Source of the DNA: Aurifilum marmelostoma
Taxonomy: Eukaryota; Ascomycota; Sordariomycetes; Diaporthales; Cryphonectriaceae
Length of the DNA: 64,000 bases
Direction: 5' to 3'
NCBI GenBank assembly: GCA_027559495.1
Contig: JAMXSV010000007.1
Span: forward strand, 186,001-250,000
The notes beneath the pieces were generated by a model. It saw nothing but the letters and a program-made list of their open reading frames with translations. It did not search any database and was not told the DNA's origin. The translations under genes were made by a program, and so were the position numbers. Positions 1 through 9,250 of this stretch are shown piece by piece; the first letter of the stretch is position 1, and each line of letters starts with the position of its first letter.

Positions 1-1
1 G

Positions 2-1510
2 AGTGACAAGCTACGGGCAGATTATGCGGCAACAAGACGGCAACAGAAAGACCTTCTGATACCGACATCGATCCATCTCGAGGGCGAAGAAGAACCATCC
101 CTGAACAGTCTGCTCGAGGGCATCGCTGGTTTCGCCATCATCGAGAAGGCCACCGTGCAGCGGGTGCCTCAGCTCCGATCCAGCGTCGAGGTGGATGAGC
201 TGTGGGATTCCATGTGTACCTCTGCAATCGGTCTCACATCCCGGTCCCTGGGCGGCATCAACAATGCCGAGGTCTTGCTCAAGATCAAATCCGTCTTTGC
301 CCTGTTCATCCAGACCATGGAAGGCTGGGGCTACTCCGTCACGATGCTGGATAACTTCCTGCTCACGCTCTTCGACACATATGCAGACCTGCTGAAGCGT
401 CGCTTCAGCGATGACTTCCAGGAGATAGTGTCGACGGACGACTACATGCCGATGGCCATCAACAGCCCTGAGGAGTATGAGAAGGTGGTGAATGTCAGCT
501 GGTTCACGCATGACAAGCCTCTCGAGGAGCTGACCTTCCCTTGCGTCCTGCCATTCTCGCAGATGTACCCGCTGTGTTGTATCGACATCAGGAATTTCCT
601 CAACCAGTTCTACTTCTTTGCCGATGACCACTTTCAACATCCCAATATCATTGATGACACGTTACGGAAGGTACAAATCACTGTCCATTGCCACTCAACC
701 TTGCAAATGGCTAACTTGGTGCTCTAGTCCCTGGATGAGTTGCTCACACGCAAAGTCTGCCAGTCGCTTGTGGAGCGGCTGAGTTCCCAATACCTCGGCC
801 AGATCGTACAGATTCTGATCAACCTAGAGCACTTTGAAATCGCCTGCCAGGAGCTAGAGCAGCTCTTGATCCGAGCACGGTCCTCTACGTCCGCCGGCGG
901 CCCGGTGACCCTGTCTGCGACGGAGCAATTCAGGAGCAATAAGAAGACGGCCGAGAAGCGAATATTTGAGCTTGTCAACTCCAAGATTGATGATCTCATT
1001 GACACAGCCGAGTATGACTGGATGGCCACCACGCCCATCGAAGAGCCATCCAATTACATGCAAACACTCACCCGCTATCTCTCCAATATCATGAACTCGA
1101 CCCTCCTCGGCCTCCCGCGCGAGATCAAGGAACTCATCTACTTCGACGCTCTCTCCCACGCTGCCGAGCGCATCCTCGCCCTACCGCTCCTCCCCGAGGT
1201 CAAGACCATCAACCCCAACGGCGTGGCCGCGATCGTCAAGGACGTCCAGTTCCTCGTCGAGTTCGTGTCAGGGCTCGAGAACGCCGCGATGCTGCAGAAC
1301 ACCCTGGAGGAGCTCGAGCAGACGGTCGCGCTGATGCAGATCGAGAACCACGACGAGTACTACGACATGGCGCTCCGCAACAAGCTGTACAGCAGGGTCA
1401 ACGCCATGAACGGGCCTATCCTGCTGGAGAAGCTGACGCACACGGTCGAGGCGCCCAGCCGTGCCGCGGCGACGATGGCCAACTTCTCGAGTAGGTTTGG
1501 GCTGAGGTGA
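2..1510 (+). CDS. sec15: Exocyst subunit Sec15, C-terminal part (5' truncated by window edge)
   Basis: Sec15 (EXOC6) is an exocyst subunit that binds the Rab GTPase Sec4/Rab8 and tethers secretory vesicles at the plasma membrane. The frame is already open at base 2, so the N-terminal part lies outside the window. Exons are 2-670 and 728-1510. The 57-nt intron (gtacaa...ctctag) carries the branch site GGCTAAC and joins in phase 0 to give DDTLRK/SLDELL. About 483 residues are visible, compared with about 750-800 for the whole family. Family signatures include the stretch from LLEGIAGFAI through VDELWDSMC, and near the end IVKDVQFLVEF and LEELEQTVALM, typical of the helical-bundle C-terminal Sec15 domain. 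The stop is TGA at 1508-1510. The family call is firm; the missing start cannot be judged. Confidence 0.95.
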
Positions 1511-2253
1511 GCGGTTGGGGGGGTGGGGGGAGAAAGTGGTCTTCCTCAGCACCCTTCGTGCCTGGATGACACTCGTCGCTGCCCTTTTCGATTCTTGCAT
1601 GGCGTTGTGGAAATTCATTCTGGCTGGAACAAGACGGCGTTGTGACGTCATTGTCTTTAAGAAGTTGTTATTTTCAAAGCGATCCCACGTCCTCACCAAG
1701 GCGTCTCTGCGTCTTGTCCGGGAGGACCTTCTTGTTGAGCTCGATGTTAATAACTCTTTTGCATTCACACGGACAAATGTACAAATTGAATCTCATTGAG
1801 TGAGTTTCTCCGCCAGGTCCAACTAGTAGACTCGTTCTTGCGCCATCCTGGCGAATAGAACGAGCAGACAGATAAATATTTAAAAAGGAACGTCAAATTG
1901 TTATTGGAAGGTTATGGCGCGCGACAAAGGAAAATAATAATCATGATATGTGGGAGTATCATAGAAATAACCATCCCGTCCCCGGTCCTGCCACTGTACG
2001 CCGAAACCCCTCCCCCACCCCGAACCCTTTCCACGGGTGTCTTCCGCCATATCAAACATCGCGACCGGCGGGTAATGTTCTGTTGTCGTCGTTCTCTGTG
2101 AACGTGATCTGTTTCTGGCCGGATACGAGACCGGTAGGTGCATCTTTCTCAAGCGCTCTATGACAAGAACGGAGAGGTTAGGAAATGAATGTTCATATCT
2201 GGAACTAGGGATCCTGTTGAGGAGTTTGAAGCCTTCCGGGACTCGGGCCCAAG
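1511..2253. other. Intergenic, convergent 3' ends of sec15 and hap5
   Basis: This should hold the 3' UTRs of the two convergent genes. Just after the sec15 stop there is a G-rich stretch (1516-1531, runs of seven and six G). No convincing open reading frame or RNA gene is seen. Confidence 0.6.
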
Positions 2254-2356
2254 CTAGGAATTGAACTCCTCAGGAGGCGGCATTTGCGATGTATGCAGCG
2301 AAGAAAACGTATTAGGCGAACGACCTCTAAAGAGAAAGTGCGGAAACGCGAGAGGA

Positions 2357-3318
2357 TCAACTTACTTGCTGCTGCTGTATAGCACTGTAGTCATACATGG
2401 CCGGCATGTCGCCGTACATGGGCGCCTGCGCCTGGCCGTACGCTGCCTGTCCAGTAGGATTCTGGCCGACGTACATGGCGGACTGACGGTAGTCAGCTTC
2501 GGTGCCCAGCGCGTGTCCCGGCATGCCGTAGTCAGTCGCAGACATCGGGTGCTGATGGTTCGGGGCCTGAACAGCCTGGCCTTGGACGCCCTGGGGCACG
2601 CCGTGCTGCGACGAGCCCGAGGTGGTGCCGGCCTGTCTCTTGGAGTGGGTCGCGGCCTCCTCACGCGGCACGATGTCGATGAGGAAGTCGAACATGTCCG
2701 ACTTGGCGAGCGCCGACGCGATGTCACTCCGCTGCAGGGTGCGACGCTTGTTCTCCTCGGCGTGGATCCAGGCGCGCATGGTAAGCTCGGTGATGAAGAT
2801 GTCGCAGCCCTTGGCGAAGAGTATGGGCGCCTCTGCAGAGATCATCTTCACCTCTGGGTCGGCCTTCATCACCTTCTTTATACGCGCCAGGGGCAGCTGG
2901 TGCAGCTTGTAATCATGGTTGTCGCTCTCGAGGTGGTTGATGGTCTGCTGCCAGTAGGTCGTCAGGATGTCCTTGTACTGCCCGTTCAGTCCCTGGTGGA
3001 CATTGGCCCAAGGTCCTGTGTACAACTCTGCCGGCGCATACCCCTGTGCCGAGAGCTAGAAATCGAAAAGCGCTGATGTCAGTGGCTGCGGTCTCGTCGC
3101 TGTCTGGATGGGTGGGCAGACAGGGCTGGGGCCGGCCCGGGAGCAAACATACCGCTGCGCTCGCGCCTGTTGCATTGTCACACGGTCAGCTTCCTGGACG
3201 GCCGCAGAAACGGAGGCCCGGTCTCATGTATCTTACCATAGTGCCCCCCGTGGCTGGGATCGTAGACAGGTCGGTTCGCCTGCTGCTGCTGGGCCTGCTG
3301 CGGGTTCTGAGGATCCAT
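2357..3318 (-). CDS. hap5: CCAAT-binding factor subunit HAP5 / NF-YC
   Basis: HAP5 is the histone-fold NF-YC subunit of the heterotrimeric CCAAT-binding complex (HAP2/3/5, HapB/C/E). Three exons on the minus strand: 3318-3237, a 14-nt microexon 3166-3153, and 3055-2357. Both introns (70 and 97 nt) are GT-AG with CTGAC branch sites. Skipping the microexon would shift the frame. The start reads [13 protein letters not shown]. The region from about residue 45 ([15 protein letters not shown]) precedes the histone fold ([17 protein letters not shown] ... [13 protein letters not shown]) and corresponds to the fungal part that recruits Hap4/HapX-type regulators. The tail is Q/G/Y-rich. As read, the protein has 264 residues and ends QQQQVS. 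However, the last codons overlap a perfect donor (GTAAGT), so a short further exon ending near 2254 (EFNS stop) is possible. Confidence 0.93.
3153..3166 (-). other. hap5: 14-nt microexon of hap5
   Basis: The 14 bases are bounded by ACAG upstream and GTATGT downstream on the minus strand. They complete a split glycine codon and add Ala-Ser-Ala-Ala. Exon 1 ends in phase 1, exon 3 starts in phase 0, and 14 nt is exactly what restores frame. Confidence 0.8.
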
Positions 3319-3767
3319 GCTGGGCGTAGGAACGTATGGAGATGCAGGTCGAGAAGCAGTTCAGTCTGTGCTCAAGACTTGGCTGACCGTCGTCGACAGG
3401 GTCGTTGTTGTCGTCGCGGAACGCGATGAACAGACAGGTGGTATCGCACAAGAGCGGATGACTCGGCGAGGATCGGCTTTCGAGTCCTGTGTTGCCCCAG
3501 AAAGAAAAAACAATTGTCAGTCTGGTACAGCGTACACATCGGGTGTATCTGTCGCGCAGGAAAGAAGCATCACGGATGCGCGCATTGTGGCTGGCCTGTG
3601 GAGCTCGTCTCGACTTTCTCTTGTTTACTTGCACCAGCAGGCTAGGCTGGGCCGTGTGCGCGGGGAGCTTCCACTGACAAAGCTTCTGGCCGTCGTCGGG
3701 TCTCGGGAGCTTCGCCGCAGGGCGCGTGTAGGGGTCGCAACTCACCTTACTTGGACCGTGGCGATGG

Positions 3768-3795
3768 ATTGGACAGGATTCGCTGAGGTGATTGG
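3768..3795 (-). promoter_or_regulatory. Two CCAAT boxes upstream of hap5
   Basis: ATTGG on the plus strand at 3768-3772 and 3791-3795 reads CCAATCC and CCAATCA on the hap5 sense strand, about 450-475 bp before its ATG. CCAATCA matches the preferred HAP-complex site. Autoregulation is inferred, not shown. Confidence 0.4.
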
Positions 3796-3990
3796 CTGGG
3801 CCGGGTTTGCGAAGAGGTAGTTTTGGGCGAATGGTGGAGGTGGATCTGAGCCTCGTCGGGTTCTGAGAGGACGAACGAGCAAGGCGCCTGAGCCAGGTCC
3901 GTGCCGCAATCGAGCCAGTCAGCTTTTTTTCCCTCTCTCCTGCCAACAGATGAACGTGGGAAAAAGCTCCGAGGTTGGCTGGGGCTGCCT

Positions 3991-4014
3991 GAGAGAGAAA
4001 GAGAGAGAGAGGGG
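3991..4014 (+). repeat. GA-rich microsatellite
   Basis: Short (GA)n/(GAAA) tract in the hap5-fcf2 intergenic region. A second, less regular GA tract lies at about 4374-4415. Confidence 0.7.
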
Positions 4015-5114
4015 TACCTGCTCCGGTACTGTACTCTACCTGTAGTAAATAGGAACAGCAGAGAGGATCTGCAGAGAGAAGGAAAGAACCAGGGTTTGGA
4101 ACGGGACGAGCGTTGAAAACTGGCGCGACTGCCGTGGTTCTTCCTTGTATTGTTGCTGTGGGAAGCTGCTAGTTGTGGTAATAGTAGTCCGTACTAGGAG
4201 GAGTACTCTGAATGTACCCACGCACTTAGGCGGGAAGAGCCTATGGTCTTATATGCTTTCTCCAGGGATCGTCACCCAAACAACGGTGTGCTGTGAGGTG
4301 ACGAAATATGACCCGGAAGATGGATTGGAAGTTGGTTACGATGATCTGGGAGGGGAATTCCAGAAATGATGACGAGAGGGAGAGGAAAAGAGAGAAAGAG
4401 AGAGAGGAGAGAATGAGGAGCGGTCGGCGGTACATGATTGTCCAAGCTCGAGGTTGGGCATCAATCTCCCAGACGGCATCACGCATCACAGCCCCAGCTT
4501 GTGCCGAACCTGAACCTGATTCCGTCTGCCACAGGTCATCGACCTTCCGCTCCCTTACTTTGTGGCGCAGACACGGCTACATCGAGATCCTGAACGTACA
4601 TTGGATGCCTCGGAATACAATTCTGAGCCAGCTCATAGTTCAGGCTCGGGGAGTGAAGCAATCCATCCCAAGGCTTTCGTCCTGCATATAGCTTCACTGG
4701 TTTGAGATGACGTCCATACGGTGGAGCAGCAGTCATGTCACACATGGAAAAGGGCATTGCCTATTGCCTGTTGGACCGTAACAGTCGGAGTCTCTCAGAG
4801 ATTGTTTGAAAATTCTGAGCTGAACTCTCGTCTTGATGAATCCTTTGGGAGGTTCTGCCCGCCAAAATCAAGGCAAATACCTAGAATTGTGTGTCACGGT
4901 GTAGGACAGGCGCACAGCAGAGAGCAACGGTACGGTGTACCATAAGTAGGTGAAAGGAAAATGACCTGTCACGCCTGTCCACCACCTAACAATAGCGTCG
5001 ACCCCTCCCGTTACAAAATCAGCCAAGCTAGCCCAAGCCCAACCGTGTCGGCTGGGGATGCTAGCGCTGCGTGCGACCCCGGTCATCCCCACCCAGAATT
5101 GTTGCTACAAGAAG

Positions 5115-5149
<35 letters not shown>
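5115..5149 (+). promoter_or_regulatory. Poly(dA) tract, 35 A, upstream of fcf2
   Basis: Uninterrupted run of 35 A ending 114 bp before the fcf2 ATG. In fungi poly(dA:dT) tracts disfavour nucleosomes in promoters; that role here is inferred from position. Assembled length may be unreliable. Confidence 0.55.
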
Positions 5150-5153
<4 letters not shown>

Positions 5154-5263
5154 GCAAAGCTTCTGGGTCTTCAGACTTCTCCTCTTATCCACCTTTGTCT
5201 CCCTCTTCCAAACTCTCACCCACGACAAGACCTTGTCCCAAGTCACCACATCAGCCAACGATC

Positions 5264-6109
5264 ATGGCTGAGGCGGCTTCGGATCTCACAGATGATCAGA
5301 TCGAGCAGCTCTTGAGCGCTGCTGAGCGCTCACTTGCTGACCGGGATCCTGAGAAAAGCGTCGCGATCAAGGACAAGCAGCAGAGCCTCGCGGCGAACGC
5401 AACAAAAGCTCCTGCTGCCAAGGCTAGAGACGTAACTACTGGTAAACATGCCGTGAAACAGTCTGAGGAGCTTGCACTCCGTGTACCACAGCTCAGGTCC
5501 AAAGACAAGAAGGTATGCCATCCCTCCAAAAAGAAAAAACGCACTGCCGATATTTCCTTCATGATGAAAGCAAATCCCAAACACGAATGACGCGGCGACG
5601 AGCTCCCGTTATGGGGGCGGATCCTGCACACAAATGATTTTTATTTGTTCATAGTTACTCTGACTGGACCTCGCATACCTCTCTTTCTTCCCAACCTCAC
5701 TGTCGTTAGGCCTGGTTGCTGACTAGGACTGCAGGCTCTTCCGGACAATGCCGGTGCCAAATGGAACTACATGCCGCGCACAAAGATCGAAGACCCCAAG
5801 GTGAAACGAGAGTTCCAGCTCCTGCGGCTGAGAGGCGTCCTTGACCCTAAAAAGCACTTCAAGAAAGACAACCGCAAGGACCCCTTTCCTCAATACTCCC
5901 AGATGGGTACCATGATCGAAGGTCCGACCGAGTTCTACAGTGCCCGCGTCAACCGCAAGGATAGGAAGCAGACCCTGGTCGAGGAGGTCTTGGCTTCCAG
6001 CGAGGCCAACAGCAAGTTCAAGACAAGATACGCAAAGATACAGGAGAAGAAGACGAGTGGCAAGAAGGGGCACTACAAGAAGCTCATGGCGCGTCGAAAA
6101 CGTGGGTGA
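5264..6109 (+). CDS. fcf2: rRNA-processing protein Fcf2 (SSU processome factor)
   Basis: Fcf2 is a nucleolar factor required for the early pre-rRNA cleavages (A0-A2) that release the 40S precursor. It is related to the C-terminal domain of TdT-interacting factor 2. Exons are 5264-5512 and 5735-6109; the 222-nt intron ends in GCTGACTAG...GCAG and joins in phase 0. The protein has 207 residues. The N-terminal 80 residues are acidic/Ala-rich. The conserved Fcf2 domain starts at WNYMPRTKIEDP, continues with KREFQLLRLRGVLDPKKHFKK, and ends in a Lys/Arg-rich tail (KLMARRKRG) typical of nucleolar proteins. The ATG at 5264 (MAEAASDLTDDQIEQLL) was chosen because the frame further upstream only runs through the poly(A) tract as poly-lysine. 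Confidence 0.92.
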
Positions 6110-6790
6110 GCCACCACTGCTGTCTCTGCTCCCAGCAGAGAAGACATGTGACAAACCAAACATCATGCCGATACATGGCAGCAGGATCACGCGTTCTGCG
6201 CCGACGGTCCTTTCCATCAACCCCGGAGAGAACTATTTATCTTGTCCTATGGGGATTCTCACCACAGGACACTCGCATGCCTCTAGCTGAAGGGTCGAGT
6301 CCATTCTCGGCAAGGTCCGTTTGAGACCGTGCTTCTCCACTGGTGTATGATCCAGTGTCGGGAGGCCGGGCCATTGTTTCGCTTCCGAGAGAAACGATGT
6401 AGACACAACCAGACCAGGATTGCGACTGGTAACATATACTGTTCTGGTATGTCGAGACCAGCTGCTGCAGCAATCACGAAGCGCTGCGCTGGGTCATCCT
6501 TAAGACCCTAGATAGAGCCACAGTGGCCAATGGTTATCAAGAAATGAAAAGCCATGTCAAACAACTCTTTTCCAAAGTGAAAGCTATTTATATTGCGCTG
6601 TGACACTCAGCCGCATATTCTTGGGAATGCTGGTAGAGACTTCTTTTTGCTGAGGTTGTGCTGGTCCGACACTAGGTACAGCAAAGTAGTGGCTCCTTAT
6701 CGATAAGGATTCCGACCCGTCAAGATTTCTCAGAGCTTCAACATCCGCGTCTCGTCACTCGAAGCTCGACTGCAAGGAGGTGATGCAGAA
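6110..6790. other. Intergenic fcf2-uS10m
   Basis: Holds the fcf2 3' UTR and the uS10m promoter, including a 16-bp palindrome at 6694-6709. No further coding sequence is supported. Confidence 0.55.
6694..6709. promoter_or_regulatory. 16-bp perfect palindrome TCCTTATCGATAAGGA
   Basis: Perfect inverted repeat 81 bp upstream of the uS10m ATG, containing GATAAG on both strands. Its core TTATCGATAA recurs at 15065-15074, between the importin and aminopeptidase genes. A binding site for a GATA-type or other dimeric factor is an inference. Confidence 0.4.
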
Positions 6791-6794
6791 ATGA
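6783..6794 (+). promoter_or_regulatory. Three-codon uORF overlapping the uS10m start
   Basis: ATG CAG AAA TGA; its stop codon overlaps the main ATG (6791) as ATGA. Whether the transcript begins upstream of it is not known. Confidence 0.35.
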
Positions 6795-8720
6795 ATGCGC
6801 GACCAGTATTACGGCCGTTGAGGGCCATCTTGCAGAGGCGGCTGGTACGTATGATGCTGTAATACGGGAATTGGGTCAAAGACTGACGGTCTACAGCAAA
6901 TTGTGCCCTCTCGTCCAACCCGCACACCTCACTACATCCGAGCCTCGCAGTATCAGTGTCAGCTCCGTTATAACTCTTCAATGTGCGCTCGATCTTCCCA
7001 TGGCATGTCTTTTCTACATGATTGGCTGGGCTGACCGCATTGTAGACCCCCAGACCAGACCCCAAAGCCCGACGACTCTGTCCAAGCCGCATCAAACGAG
7101 CAGGCTCCCGAGAACGCAGCCACGCCGAGCCAACAGTCCGACGATCAATCCAGCGAGGTCTCTGTGGAGGCTGAACAAGCACAAAAGACAGATTCCGAGG
7201 CCGGGCAGGGAGAGTCCACCAACTTTGAGGTCCCAGGACACGATGCATCAAACACAGTCCCGTCCGAGCCGGCGGTTCCGAGACTCGACAGCCTGTTTGT
7301 GAAGTCTGCCTTCCAGCGACTCAAGACTGTGGACGAGGAGATACAAGCCGGTATCGCAGAGGCCGTGGTGCGACAGCTCGAGGCCGAGGAGGCAAGTGCG
7401 GCGGCGCATGCGGCGGCGCTCGAGGCTCAAGAGGCTGCAACGTTCAAGCAAGACGCTGAGCCTGTGGCGTCAGGAGCTGTAGTTGCGGAAGTCTCAGCCG
7501 AGCAGGAGCCTCCTTCTCGTTCTCCGACGCCTGAAGAGATTACCAGCGCCCAGCCCACCGCTGCAGAGGCCGCTCAGCCGGCGACGGCGACGCCAGGTCT
7601 CGAGATGTTCGCGAACGCCTCTCCAGAGGAGATAACAGCACTTATGGCCCATCTCCAGCAACTTCAAGCGGCAAAGCAGCCTCTTTCCAATGCGCCCCCG
7701 CAACAGCAGCAACAGCAGCAGAAGGTGTCAGAGCCTGCCATGTCACAGAGTGTCACGCCCGAATCTCCCACCGCGGAAGCTGTTGCATCGATGACTAAAC
7801 CAGTGAGCCCTCCCAAGGACGAGGCCACGTCTTCCTCGAAAACGAGTACTCCACCTTCGCCGGCAGCTCCTCAGAGCGGGATATCTATGGATTCCATTCT
7901 CGAGGATCTTGCCGCACAAGCTAAGGTCAACGAGTCCTTGTATGAAGAAGTCCAAACTGTACCAGTGACGCCCGAGGCTTCGGAGAGCTCTGTGGGTGAA
8001 GGTACAGAGTCGGGCAAGAGCACGGAAGGGCTCGGGCAGAGCGCCGAGGATGCACAGCCCCGACGCATGCCGCGCAACGTGCAGGCTTTCTACCTGCAGC
8101 CTCTGCGGCGCATAGCCCAGTATGGCGTCCCTTCGTGCGACCTGCAGCTGCGTTCGTACAGCGTACGGCCGCTGGAGTCCTTCTGCGACTTCGCGCTGCG
8201 TGCTGCGTATTACCTCGGTCTGCCGGCGTACGGTCCCATTCCCCTGCCCAAGATCACTGAGCGCTGGACGGTGCCCAAGTCCAACTTCATCCACAAGAAG
8301 TCGCAGGAGAACTTTGAGCGTATCACGCGGCGAAGGCTCATCCAGATCAAGGACGGACACCCCGAGACGGTGCAGATATGGTTGGCTTTCCTGCAAAAGC
8401 ACCAGCAGGCGGCCGTGGGCCTGAAGGCTAACCTCTGGGAGTTCAGCAGCGTTGGTAAGTTCAACACTCACGACACACAGCTCCCCAGACCCCATTTCGT
8501 ATATTACTCGTTTGACTAATACTGTGTATTACCAGATGTGGCCAAACAACTGGATGAAGTCTTCAAGGAGGCCGAACCCCTCATCAACGAGAAGGCGCGC
8601 TTCCTGGGACAGAACAAGGAGTTTGCGACGATGGAGAAGGTCGACGAGTTCCTCCAGAGCGAGAAATACAGGCTAGTCGGAGGACAGTTCTCGCATAAAG
8701 ACGAGCAGATTGGATCATAG
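6791..8720 (+). CDS. rsm10: Mitochondrial ribosomal protein uS10m (Rsm10) with long N-terminal extension
   Basis: uS10m is a component of the mitochondrial small ribosomal subunit. Exons: 6791-6844, 6897-6982, 7046-8454, 8536-8720, with all junctions phase-consistent (577 residues). Exon 1 encodes MNARPVLRPLRAILQRRL, a strongly basic amphipathic presequence. A low-complexity region of roughly 370 residues follows, rich in Ala, Glu, Pro and Ser with a run of eight Gln. The uS10 domain then begins at RRMPRNVQAFYLQPLRRIAQ and includes CDLQLRSYSVRPLESFCDFA, LPKITERWTVPKSNFIHKK and FERITRRRLIQI. The last exon adds a short helical tail. Yeast Rsm10 is about 200 residues, so the insert is unusual. 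The second intron has a GTGCGC donor. Family assignment of the C-terminal domain is secure; the exact 5' exons are inferred. Confidence 0.88.
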
Positions 8721-9075
8721 AGGAAAAAAGAGACTAGTCAGTTCTCATCTGATTTGTCAATATTATCTATCATCTTGGTGTCCTCGACGTGTACATTTGC
8801 CCTAGACACATAGCCAAATTGTAGGAGCCCTTCGCCTCTCCGGCCCGCCTCAAAGTCCACATCGTTATCTGCACCGACTTCTTTGGGTAAATACAAAATG
8901 CCTTTTCTTTTGAGAGAGAAAATATTATATAGAAAATATGTTGAGATGATTCAATTGATAAAACCTTGTATGACAGTGCTGGGTAATGTGATCAATGTTG
9001 CGATATGTGTGGTAAATCAAGCCAGACCAAAATCTCAACATCCCTGAAACCCCAGCTTTGCACCTCTCAGAAGGG

Positions 9076-9119
<44 letters not shown>

Positions 9120-9250
9120 ACCCGTCCCAGCAAGCCACATACAGTACAGTCCGTACTCAGATCTCACCACCACTACCACCACTAACGGCACAATAATAAC
9201 AATCTTTGGTTTATTGATGAGTACGAAAAAAAACCAAAACCACCTCATAA
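8721..9250. other. Intergenic uS10m-TrpRS
   Basis: AT-rich 3' UTR of uS10m followed by the promoter of the TrpRS gene, dominated by a 42-A homopolymer. No coding potential is seen. Confidence 0.55.
9076..9117 (+). promoter_or_regulatory. Poly(dA) tract, 42 A, upstream of TrpRS gene
   Basis: Uninterrupted 42-A run ending 133 bp before the ATG at 9251, closely mirroring the tract before fcf2. A nucleosome-excluding promoter element is inferred. Confidence 0.5.

Larger units (their letters stand above)
3319..5263. other. Divergent hap5/fcf2 intergenic region with promoters and leaders
   Basis: About 1.9 kb between the divergent starts of hap5 and fcf2. It contains two CCAAT pentamers (minus sense), purine tracts near 3991-4014 and 4374-4415, and a 35-A homopolymer close to fcf2. 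Only short, low-quality reading frames are seen. A donor-like GTAAGG on the minus strand near 3749 could mark a hap5 leader intron, but this is speculative. Confidence 0.6.

Noticed and set aside
4961..5263. Upstream in-frame extension of fcf2 starting at ATG 4961
   Set aside because: It runs through the 35-A homopolymer as poly-lysine, has no protein character, and the family-like start is MAEAASDL at 5264.
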